Assembly: GCA_004325065.1 (NCBI GenBank)
Contig: PITI01000223.1
Coordinates: 1-16,450, forward strand
DNA from: Hamiltosporidium magnivora
Taxonomy: Eukaryota; Microsporidia; Dubosqiidae
DNA length: 16,450 nt
Direction of reading: 5' to 3'
Shown: piece by piece, positions 9,513 through 16,450 of the stretch
Position numbering within the stretch: the stretch's first letter is position 1
Layout: each line of letters opens with the position of its first letter
Made by a program: the position numbers and the translations under genes
Notes under the pieces: generated by a model
What the model saw: the letters and a program-made list of their open reading frames with translations, nothing else
The model's database searches: none
What the model was told of the DNA's origin: nothing

Positions 9513-11492
9513 TTAATTATCACAATGTTGTTTTTCATCATCGATTTCAGAATTAGTATATATATTTTCCATTCTCTTTTTGCAGAGAAGAGTAGACATA
9601 TTAATATAAACATCTGAATATGCTTGATCATTGAGCCCGACCTTTATATAATGATTGAATATAACACAAAGAGCTTCGGAAAATTTCATCATTCTTGTCA
9701 AATCTACACAATTAGATGCAATTTTTTCAATATCGGAAGATTCAAAATAAATTTTTACATCAGAAACCGATTTCCTCGAAGCACCATCCTCATCATAAAA
9801 CGATTCCGATTGTGGAGCATCATACTTTAAGAAATCAATATAAGCTAATATAATTTTTTTATAAAATATTTTAAATTCACAAATATCTTTGTAATCATTA
9901 CTAGTTGAAGATGAACACATATTTCTCAGGAAACTTGATAGAGCTCGAAAATATTCTTTACAGTTTAAATCAAAAAAACTTTGTTTTTGTATTTGTCGAA
10001 GAAAAATTATGATTTCATCTGGATAAATTCTAAGTATACAGTCTGATATGACTCTGCTGAATCCGATATACTTATCAAAGATTATATGACTATTTTTATT
10101 GCAAAATCGAAGACTATTTTTGATGAAATCAAGCATACATATAGATTCGGCAAAAATTTCCGTTTTGAGGAAAACATGCCTCGCTATTGTATCAAATGAT
10201 TCATATTGTCTTACCATATCGTGAAAAATATTTCTATTTCCGCCGTACATATCATAGTCTTCGTATTCCGAGTAGCAAGTTTTTACAGATGTGTTCCTAT
10301 GTTCATTTTTAATTGGAATTATACTAAGAAATTGTACATATTTAAGAAGTAGAGTCCATAGGCACGAATTTTTCACTAAATTAATGTTATGGGCAATTAT
10401 ATTTCGTATAAAGTGTTTAAAATGTATCAAACCCGAATAGTAAACAAATAAAGGAGAATCATCATCGCATAGATTAACTTTTTCGATGCATGCTAACATA
10501 TTTCCGCTCAAATTACAAGGTATATCATATTTCTCAAATTTATCCCAGAAATTTTTTTCTTTTTCTGCGACTGAATCTATTAAATTAATAAAGGGTGTAG
10601 GATCTTTATGTATACGATTTGCATCAATATAGAAATCACCTGATATAAAAGTTTGTATATCTGTATAACATAAATCTTCCTTTGAGTCACTAAACACTGC
10701 ATATGACTTTCTTTTTGTATTGATCATCTCTTTAAAATATCCGGTTGGTGGTGGGCCTAATTTAAGTTTTAATGTTTTCTTTGTCGATTCTGGCTGTGAT
10801 TTAGACATTCGAGTTCTTTTTTTACAGGGTGATGATTTTATATCTTCCATAGAATCTGAATACGAACGAATAAGTGTTGACTTATCTTCGGCTTCTGCTT
10901 TGGATAGATCAGCAGGAATTTTTCTTTTTTCAAAACCATCATCTTGTTCATCAGAATAACGATCCCAACAACATGGTTCAAGTTTATTGATTTTTAAAGC
11001 TTTTACTCTTTCAAAATCATAGCTACCCCCACGTGTTGAGGAAACAGACGATCGGCCTGTATCATAGTTCTTCGGATAGCTTCTATATAATTTATTTCTT
11101 TCATGAGCACCATAATTATGGTGGGGATTTTTTTTAAAATAGGATTTATTGATTCTGCTTCCATTATTATTAAAATTATTAGAATTTTTGACAAGAAGAT
11201 CATTATTCAGAAAAGAGGCTGTTATGGTTTCTTTTTTAATATCGCAAGTATCATCATAATCATTGTTAGCAGCTTCTTTGTGCAACTCAATAGTCGATTC
11301 TTCTTTAACAAAAACATTATTTGAATATCTTTGATCCTGCGCACTTAATTCTGAATTAAAGGTGTAATTCGTTAGATTGTCTTCAATTTTTATAGAAAGT
11401 ATATTGTTCTGGTGTGCAGGTTCTGAGGAATTGATTCTACTAAAAATGCAAAAAGCCCAAAGATTTATCATGTATGGGACTAAAAGTTTCAT
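9513..11492 (-). CDS. Hypothetical 659-residue protein with signal-like N-terminus
   Basis: This is by far the longest open frame in the window, so it is very likely a real gene. The family is not recognised. The N-terminus (MKLLVPYMINLWAFCIFS) is a basic residue followed by a hydrophobic core, resembling a signal peptide that could be cleaved near residues 20-25. There is no second clear membrane segment, so a secreted or endomembrane-lumen protein is possible. Residues 30-300 are hydrophilic: an Asn-rich patch near 103-114, an Arg/Ser/Tyr/Gly-rich segment near 125-160, and a basic cluster CKKRTRMSK at 223-231 that could act as a nuclear localisation signal. Residues 300-640 look helical and hold many cysteines (326, 335, 342, 377, 406, 452, 464, 485, 511, 526). 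The upstream 70 bases are nearly pure A/T with no CCC or GGG near the ATG. Met8 is an alternative start that would shorten the hydrophobic segment. Confidence 0.85.
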   Translation of the reverse strand: MKLLVPYMINLWAFCIFSRINSSEPAHQNNILSIKIEDNLTNYTFNSELSAQDQRYSNNVFVKEESTIELHKEAANNDYDDTCDIKKETITASFLNNDLLVKNSNNFNNNGSRINKSYFKKNPHHNYGAHERNKLYRSYPKNYDTGRSSVSSTRGGSYDFERVKALKINKLEPCCWDRYSDEQDDGFEKRKIPADLSKAEAEDKSTLIRSYSDSMEDIKSSPCKKRTRMSKSQPESTKKTLKLKLGPPPTGYFKEMINTKRKSYAVFSDSKEDLCYTDIQTFISGDFYIDANRIHKDPTPFINLIDSVAEKEKNFWDKFEKYDIPCNLSGNMLACIEKVNLCDDDSPLFVYYSGLIHFKHFIRNIIAHNINLVKNSCLWTLLLKYVQFLSIIPIKNEHRNTSVKTCYSEYEDYDMYGGNRNIFHDMVRQYESFDTIARHVFLKTEIFAESICMLDFIKNSLRFCNKNSHIIFDKYIGFSRVISDCILRIYPDEIIIFLRQIQKQSFFDLNCKEYFRALSSFLRNMCSSSTSNDYKDICEFKIFYKKIILAYIDFLKYDAPQSESFYDEDGASRKSVSDVKIYFESSDIEKIASNCVDLTRMMKFSEALCVIFNHYIKVGLNDQAYSDVYINMSTLLCKKRMENIYTNSEIDDEKQHCDN

Positions 11493-12400
11493 TATATATG
11501 TTAAATATATTAATTAATTTGATTTTTAATTAAAATATACCGATAAAATATATTTACTGCCAACATTTTTTTTAATCTAAACATTGATTAAGAAATCTTC
11601 TTGCTTTCTAAAAAATATAGTAAAATTGAAAAAAATTTAATTTTAAGATTTTTTACTGAAAGAAAAGTCTCTCCTATTGGAAAAATGGAAAGTATTTGTA
11701 AAATTTGGCAAAATATCTCTATATTATTTAAACGCATACTTAGGTATATGAAAACGATAGAGATTGTCAAAATTTATTTAATTTCAAACAAATATTAGTA
11801 ACGTCTGGTTCATTTCATTCCCCATATGTTTAGCTGTTTCTAACAAAAGGTATCTAACACAATTTATTTATAATAAAATTTTATTTTTGATTAATTCTGA
11901 AATTGATTTGTAAAACATAAAAAATAGATAATTACGCTTAAGATACAGAAAAAACTCGGTTTATTTTTATATTATCTGTATGTAAGTTGTGCCTTTGTAA
12001 AACATTAAGGTTATATCCATGCTTCTTTAAGAAGATAATTTATTCCCTAAAATTGTACTTAATAAATTTTCGCTCTTTTAAATAAGTTTTTAGCAATTTT
12101 AACTACTCACTTTTACTCTTATAAATCAGAACCTCACATATTTTTTTTGTTGCGTTATCTAACTAGTTTCAATATCTAAAATACCGAGTTCGAGATTTTT
12201 TCATTCATGATTTTAGCAGCAATTTCCTCTATACTAGCGTACTTATAAAGAGCATTGTTTTCCCGTGAAAATTCACTTATTTTAAAACCGATTGCGCTTT
12301 TCAGCATCTTTTCAGGGATTTAATTCCGACTCTTACCTATTCGTAAATTAAAAGAATTCATTTACTGTATTCTAAAGTAAAATCAAGTAACTTTATGTCT
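11493..12400. other. Divergent intergenic region upstream of the 659-residue gene
   Basis: It contains the presumed promoter of the minus-strand gene, an A/T-only stretch with TATA-like strings just before the ATG. TGGCAGTAAAT lies on the minus strand about 60-70 bases upstream. A 69-codon plus-strand frame (11592-11798) is the only other candidate. The part from 11800 to 12400 shows no gene, though it may include the 3' end of the retrotransposon remnant. Confidence 0.4.
11592..11798 (+). pseudogene. Short ATG-poor open frame, possible remnant
   Basis: The frame is open for 68 codons between stops, with first Met only at codon 31 (MESICKIWQNISILFKRILR). The composition is Lys/Ile-rich but includes a plausible stretch (RFFTERKVSPIGKMESICKI). 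It starts about 100 bases from, and divergent to, the 659-residue gene. It could be a truncated small gene, a gene with a non-ATG start, or chance. No family is recognised. Confidence 0.2.
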
Positions 12401-12557
12401 ATTTATTCATTGGCATTTGTAATATTTTACGGTAATGTTTTTACGCTCGGGCAAATTCGTCACAAGTTTTAAATATATATAATTTAACACATACTTAAGA
12501 ATAAGCAGTCACTCAATGCTACTAAAAAACCTCAAAAATTTCTCATTCCCTTAAACT

Positions 12558-12933
12558 CAGTGAATCTATTGAAGTTATTCATACATTTATGAGTGCTTTC
12601 TTATGTTTTAATCTATCTAAAATAAATATATATAGGTCATTTTTCCGAATCTTGCCATCTGTTCTTATTTCGCGTCTTTTCATATTTTCGAATTCTCATT
12701 ATCAAGGATTTCTTAAACCGAGGGACTTCTAAGCCGTTTTGGGATTCAAATCTAGATCTATTTAGAATAAGAGGGTGTAAGCATCGTAAAAACTTCACTA
12801 TGTCGTCGGATTTATCAATGGATGATTTTGTCTCACACTGATTCGCCAAACTATCAGCTGATTTACCTAATTTATTACAGTGATGGTGCATACCTTCTGC
12901 TTTTTAGAAAATATTTTAATTTTGGATATAACA
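12558..12933 (-). pseudogene. Retrotransposon C-terminus: zinc-knuckle and endonuclease trace
   Basis: The segment begins with CYIQN-stop-NIF (12907-12933), which corresponds to the cysteine...LQDRN-[IV]-F block that precedes the knuckle in this family. It is followed by HHHC...SLANQC (12835-12888), where the family has Cys-x2-Cys...His-x4-Cys; the first Cys reads His and the His reads Ser, so metal binding is probably lost. An open frame continues to 12637 with KFLRCLHPLILNRSRF. After a stop, 12558-12593 reads LINV-stop-ITSIDSL, matching an [IL]-E-V-G-I-T-type endonuclease strand with the acidic residue replaced by Asn and the Gly by a stop. Confidence 0.65.
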
Positions 12934-13060
12934 TAACACTGCTGCAATACATAATCTAATGTTCTATTTCTTTGGCCATCTATAATCATCGCAAATACTC
13001 ACAAGCTCTTTTTTTTATGCCTTACATAGCGTTGAGTAAAGTTTTGATTTTTCTATTTCC

Positions 13061-13348
13061 TTATATAATTTTGCAAATTAAGCTTAATCTGCATTCTTTT
13101 TGGTGATTCTGCTTTTTCCTATATTTTACTATTAAGAAGTATTTCATAAGTGGAGGATGAGTTATATTAGTATTCTCTACTTTTAAGATTGCTGCTCGTC
13201 CAATCGATATTTCTTTACTCTTCTCCAGACGACCCCAAGGTTGTGAAAGAAAATGTTCATTTTGAACCACACTGTAAAAACCTCTTCGAAGTTCTTTTAT
13301 AGTCAGATAGAGGCGTTCTTTATATCTTGGGTGAATATCTACATTGTT
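13061..13348 (-). pseudogene. Retrotransposon post-RT linker fragment (95 codons open)
   Basis: The minus-strand frame is open from 13348 to a stop at 13061, extending 26 codons upstream of the first GTG at 13270. It contains HPRYKERLYLTIKELRRGF, then WGRLEKSKEISIGRAAILKV and ITHPPLMKYF. This run of an ERLYL-P-like block, a Gly-Arg-Gly-type turn and RAAILKVE is characteristic of the region after the RT thumb in R2-like non-LTR elements. It is the most informative single fragment of the element. No ATG lies at its start, and it ends at a stop well before the knuckle, so it is a piece of a broken ORF. Confidence 0.7.
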
Positions 13349-13498
13349 TTAATTAACAAAACTGTACGCTATTACCATCTAGGTTAAATAACTCCACCAA
13401 TTACAGTAAAAGTACACTTAAGTGATAGTTGATAAACAATTGCACAGGTTGAAAGATCAGAAGACTCACTTTTTTGTGTTTAAAAAGGTGCAAACAAT

Positions 13499-13732
13499 TT
13501 ATTCAATTCTTAATATCAGCCTGCTTTGCACATCTTCTAAATAGTTAAGTACCAGATTACTCCCTTTATCTTCTATTATTCCAAGGCATTTATGAACTCC
13601 AATACCTTCAAAAATAGTAGCAGTATCTTCGCAACTTGTGTCATCAATGGCTGAAATTTCTCTATTACACACGAACAAAAGACTTCGAAATTTCTTTTGC
13701 TCATACTGATATTGAAAAACCGTAATCAACAC
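13499..13732 (-). pseudogene. Reverse-transcriptase thumb-proximal fragment
   Basis: A 77-codon open stretch carries GVHKCLGIIEDKGSN at about residues 45-59 and VQSRLILRIE at its end. In non-LTR reverse transcriptases a [YH]-K-Y-L-G-[IV] block follows the catalytic domain and is followed by a helix with R-L-x-x-I-L. Here Tyr is replaced by Cys in that block. The frame breaks right after RLILRIE, and homology resumes in a different frame at 13348. The catalytic Asp-Asp motif expected about 70-80 codons upstream (13.8-14.0 kb) was not found, so that part is either deleted or too eroded to see. Confidence 0.65.
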
Positions 13733-14079
13733 ATATAGGAGAGTTTATGATCATTTAAACGTCAAATTATTGGTATTAGAGAAACATAATTCACATTCAA
13801 TAGAGTTTTAAATATTTATAATTATGTTTTACGGCTGATATGATCTAAAAAAACACATTAAGATTAATTGAAAAAAGTATCTATTGCCAAAACATTCTTA
13901 CGGGGTTCTTTTTCAAAATTTTTATAGCCTTACAGCACTATATATTACTTTTTCTACATAGTTACCTATAATAATTGACCCAAGAATCGGGTAAATCAAA
14001 GTTCTTGATAAATAATCACATGTTTTTTGGCATCATATCAAGTTCTCTTAATTTTCTTGAGTAATTTTTATTACGAAAA

Positions 14080-14230
14080 TTACGTAAGGACTGCTCTTTC
14101 GATCTTTGTACACCTTTCAAAGCCTAAAGTCGGAATAAGCAGTAACCTTTGGTCTTTAAAGAAAAAAAGTTGTAAAGCACATAGATGTGGGCTTGAAACA
14201 TGCTTTAATACAACCCATTGGTCTGTAGAA
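14080..14230 (-). pseudogene. Possible RT motif A region, heavily eroded
   Basis: On the minus strand a GCIKACF string (near 14200) is followed by AYSDFRL-stop-KVYKD (near 14100-14140). These could correspond to the GC-[KR]-[RK]-G block and the D-[YF]-x-K-A-[FY]-D motif A of the polymerase, with a short insertion and a stop. The order and spacing fit, but the similarity is weak. A 68-codon plus-strand frame over the same bases is treated as a shadow. Confidence 0.35.
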
Positions 14231-15079
14231 TAATCTTTTTAACGTAAACATTTTTGATTCCGGCAAAACAGCCCGAAATTAAACTTATTACACGGTGACT
14301 ATTCTTAGAAGCCTGAACTTAAAAATTTCATAAATATATTTCTAATGACTTGTAAGTTTCTTGATAAACGAAAATTAGAGAATCTATAAATTCGAATGCT
14401 TTCTAATCAAAGATCCAACTTTTTATACTATTAAATGTATCAAACAAAGAAGACATGACTAGTTTCTTATCTGATATAAATGAATCAAAGAATCATCTTG
14501 AGTGATTGATAGTAAATTTTGTCTCATATTGGAGGGCAAGGGCTTTAAAATTATTCATAAGAAACCATGCCCAGAATAAACAAGTTCAGGTAGCATTCAC
14601 TAAAATTGAATTCGAAACATCTCAGAAATGCGATTATCTCTTTCAAATTGCATCTATTTTACTTCATCATAGGCTTTTTAAGATAGACATTATAAGACTC
14701 AACCTTCTTAACTAGACCCTAGAAAGATAACACATATTTCATAAGTTGAAGGAGACTCTCAAAAAATTTAAAGACTTTGTGGTTCAAATTGTTGAGTTTG
14801 TTCTGTCTTAGATGTTCTCGAATATATCTTTAGACTGTAGACTAAGAGATTTTATACTCTATGTTTTCCTTATAGCGAGTCTGGGCTTCCTTTTAAGCGC
14901 TGTATTATCGTAACATCTATACGCAAAGTCAAAAGCAAAACCAGGCATCCGTGCTTACGTATTCTCTGTCTGTTGTCGGTGTAGCTGTTTCGGTTTTCTA
15001 TTGTCACTTGATTTATTTAGGTGGTTTTGACTTCGAACCACGCCATTTTTATTATTTTAACTGAGATTTCCTTGATTTT

Positions 15080-15623
15080 ATTCAAAAATTATCTCCCAGG
15101 TTTATGTGCACAATGCAAGTAATCATGAAATATCGTTCAGTGAGGCAAGAGGGGGTTTCTGTTCTTTTCCATTCCTTTCTGAATTTACCTTCCTGTATAT
15201 TCTTCTCTGCTAATGTTTTGCAGATCGAGAGCTGACTAGCTGCCGATTTCTCATCTTAGATCTTTTGGGACTTTGTTCAACCAATTTGAAGCATTCTTTA
15301 AAACCTTGTCTGTAGTTCAAAAAAAATGTTTGAGGTCATGCCTGTGAAGTTAATCTTACAGAAAAGAGTATTAGCCGAAGTGCCATTAAACTGTTACCTT
15401 GAGCAATGCTAGAATACGGGGGCTTGATATGTGATACTATAGCCTGCACGTGAGGCTTAAGCAGAAGAGAAATGTGGCGTGCTAGACTAAGGTAAGGATT
15501 AATTACAAGGTTTTGCGTGTTATTACATGTTTGGCTTGATGATAGATGTGTCATTTTGATAGATAAAGAAAAAAAATAGAATTCGCTGTTATGTTTCCCC
15601 AATTTGCACCACCATTTTATCAT
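15080..15623 (-). pseudogene. Probable N-terminal region of the retrotransposon polyprotein
   Basis: A 95-codon minus-strand frame (15336-15623) contains LARHISLLLKPHVQAIVSHI and, near its end, RLILFSVRL. After a stop and frame changes, NISREEYTGR (about 15188-15217) and TIFHDYLHCAHKPG (about 15105-15150) follow in the same direction. The block is less AT-rich than its flanks. The position, about 1.3 kb upstream of the RT traces on the same strand, suits the N-terminal part of the same polyprotein. The similarity to known elements is an impression from memory, weaker than for the C-terminal fragments. Confidence 0.4.
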
Positions 15624-15639
15624 TAAACACCTCTCAGTT

Positions 15640-15862
15640 TTGTTTGAGACGTTTATTTCTTTTATTTGTTGTTCGCTTTCGAGATATTTCTTTATACAAT
15701 TAAAATTTGGTTATAAAATGTAAAAAATGCAAAAGTACATTTTTATAAACTATTCAGCAATGTTTTTCTACTATGAATTTCAATATTATAGCTTTTTCGT
15801 TTTCCGTTTTGGATTTTCTTTTTTTTTACAAAAATATCAAAAGATAAAATCCATAACCCTAC
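15640..15862. other. 5' flank of the coiled-coil gene
   Basis: This is a T-rich stretch on the plus strand ending in an oligo-T run (about 15820-15830) and then an A-rich leader. The leader of the downstream gene would lie here. No separate gene is seen. Confidence 0.4.
15857..15859 (+). promoter_or_regulatory. CCC start-proximal motif
   Basis: The triplet CCC lies 4-6 bases before the ATG at 15863 within ATAACCCTAC. In several microsporidia a CCC or GGG triplet just upstream of the start codon is a recurrent transcription or start-site signal. It supports this ATG as the true start and the microsporidian assignment. The same motif was not found before the 659-residue gene. Confidence 0.55.
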
Positions 15863-16294
15863 ATGACAGACGGTCCTAGATTAAACAAACTAAAACAAAT
15901 ATATACAAAAGCTATACAACAAACCACAACAAATACAACCCTCCAATCCGATTTACTTTCACTATTTAAACAACATCTTTCAACCTACAACGTATCTACC
16001 AAACTAAATCTACTCGATACACTTATTTCCAACAATCATATAAACCTAAGAGATATCTCTTCATCTTCATATATAAAAGAAGTTTATGAATCGTATATTG
16101 TAGATGATAAAAGCAATTTTATTTCATATCTAAATACACAAATTGAAAAAGTAAAAAATAGTAAAAATGATGTAGAAAACGAAGTATCAGAAATAAATTC
16201 TCAAATAAAGGAATACGATTTGAAAATAAACGAATTGGAAGAAGAAAGTAAAAGTGTTTTAGAAAAGGCAGAACAACTTGAAAGCACTTTTTAG
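15863..16294 (+). CDS. Nnf1/PMF1-like kinetochore protein candidate (143 residues)
   Basis: The gene is a complete, intronless frame of 143 residues from an ATG with a CCC motif just upstream. Its codons are noticeably richer in C and A than the flanks. Residues 6-20 (RLNKLKQIYTKAIQQ) form a first helix, residues 48-55 read LNLLDTLI, a YIKEVYESY segment follows at 70-78, and residues 83-140 form a Glu/Lys-rich coiled coil with Leu/Ile heptads. This order matches the Nnf1 (PMF1) subunit of the Mis12/MIND complex, which has an N-terminal R-x4-L helix, an LNxLDxLI block, then a Tyr/Val segment and a C-terminal coiled coil. Nnf1 pairs with Mis12/Mtw1 to link CENP-C and Ndc80 at the kinetochore. 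It is shorter than the roughly 200-residue animal and yeast forms, as is usual in reduced genomes. The assignment is pattern-based; another small coiled-coil protein (tethering, spindle or nuclear pore) remains possible. The stop is followed by an AATAAA-containing A-rich tail near 16362. Confidence 0.8.
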   Translation: MTDGPRLNKLKQIYTKAIQQTTTNTTLQSDLLSLFKQHLSTYNVSTKLNLLDTLISNNHINLRDISSSSYIKEVYESYIVDDKSNFISYLNTQIEKVKNSKNDVENEVSEINSQIKEYDLKINELEEESKSVLEKAEQLESTF

Positions 16295-16415
16295 TTTTGT
16301 ATTTGTATTTCTTCATTAAAATTTTCATTCTTTTATTCATCAATCTCTAACTCAAAAGCTATAAAAATAAAATATAATTTAAAATTTTTTAAACATTTTT
16401 TTCTTTTTAGAGTCG

Positions 16416-16450
16416 AGGAAGGATAACCCCATAAAAAACTTTCTGCTTGG
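16416..16450 (-). repeat. Repeat family copy 4, cut by window end
   Basis: The reverse complement matches 201-235 at 33 of 35 positions, ending in CCAAGCAGAAAG at the window edge. Homology stops at about 16415, only about 120 bases after the stop codon of the coiled-coil gene. The rest of the copy lies beyond the window. Confidence 0.75.

Larger units (their letters stand above)
12400..15640 (-). mobile_element. Decayed R2-like non-LTR retrotransposon (RT plus restriction-like endonuclease)
   Basis: Read on the minus strand from high to low coordinates, translated fragments match successive parts of one non-LTR polyprotein: a possible N-terminal region (15336-15623), reverse-transcriptase traces (about 14080-14230), the segment before the thumb with CLGII (13499-13732), the post-RT linker with ERLYL and RAAILKVE (13061-13348), a CYIQN-x-NIF segment followed by a degenerate Cys/His knuckle (12835-12933), and a trace of the endonuclease core (12558-12593). 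The order, strand and length of about 3.2 kb fit elements with a C-terminal zinc-knuckle and restriction-like endonuclease, as in the R2 group. Frameshifts and stops occur throughout, so it cannot encode an active protein. Exact ends, poly-A tail and target duplication were not seen. The assignment rests on remembered family patterns, strongest for 12558-13732 and weaker toward 15.6 kb. Confidence 0.65.

Noticed and set aside
10720..11324. Plus- and minus-strand frames of 66-79 codons inside the 659-residue gene
   Set aside because: They are shadows of the long gene in other frames, without independent support.
9513..11492. Possible eIF4G/MIF4G relationship, from a GPPPTGYF segment before a helical domain
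   Set aside because: No eIF4E-binding motif or recognisable MIF4G repeat could be identified, and the signal-like N-terminus argues against a translation factor.
14900..15620. Plus-strand strings resembling RT motifs (RSVRQEGVSVLF, then LEYGGLICDT)
   Set aside because: The spacing between them is too short for a non-LTR RT, there is no catalytic Asp pair, and the minus strand over the same bases gives a more coherent reading that joins the neighbouring element.

Overview
The window looks like a gene-poor, very AT-rich stretch of a microsporidian genome, or of a similarly reduced AT-rich eukaryote. The evidence is short intronless genes far apart, no bacterial operons or Shine-Dalgarno sites, and a CCC triplet 4-6 bases before one convincing start codon, which is a known microsporidian start-proximal motif. 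Decayed transposon sequence and long featureless spacers point to a large-genome, repeat-bearing lineage such as Hamiltosporidium or Nosema relatives, rather than a compact Encephalitozoon-type genome. The species assignment is inference.

Two intact protein genes are well supported. At 9513-11492 (minus) is a 659-residue protein with a hydrophobic, signal-like N-terminus, a charged low-complexity first half with a Lys/Arg cluster, and a helical Cys-containing second half. I do not recognise its family. At 15863-16294 (plus) is a 143-residue mostly helical protein with a C-terminal coiled coil. Its layout resembles the Nnf1/PMF1 subunit of the kinetochore MIND/Mis12 complex.

The largest non-genic feature is a decayed non-LTR retrotransposon on the minus strand, about 12.4-15.64 kb. 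Read through frameshifts and stops it keeps, in the right order, a possible N-terminal region, reverse-transcriptase traces, the post-RT thumb/linker, a degenerate zinc-knuckle and a trace of a restriction-like endonuclease. This is the layout of R2-like elements.

A separate diverged repeat family of about 0.65 kb occurs in four places: 1-240 (plus, cut by the window start), about 4500-5190 (plus), about 5700-6320 (minus) and 16416-16450 (minus, cut by the window end). The middle pair is tail to tail. The outer pair sits at the two window edges in inverted orientation and is 33/35 identical where both are visible, so the window may be a whole contig whose ends fall in repeats.

Other structure includes a degenerate 15/29-base minisatellite with strong G-over-C bias (about 8590-8985), a 145-codon ATG-less open frame (589-1026, minus), several small open frames of uncertain status, and a few perfect palindromes. 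The remaining spacers, 241-588, 1027-2817, 3263-4499, 6321-8360, 8990-9512, 11493-12400 and 15640-15862, show no recognisable gene, tRNA or rRNA.
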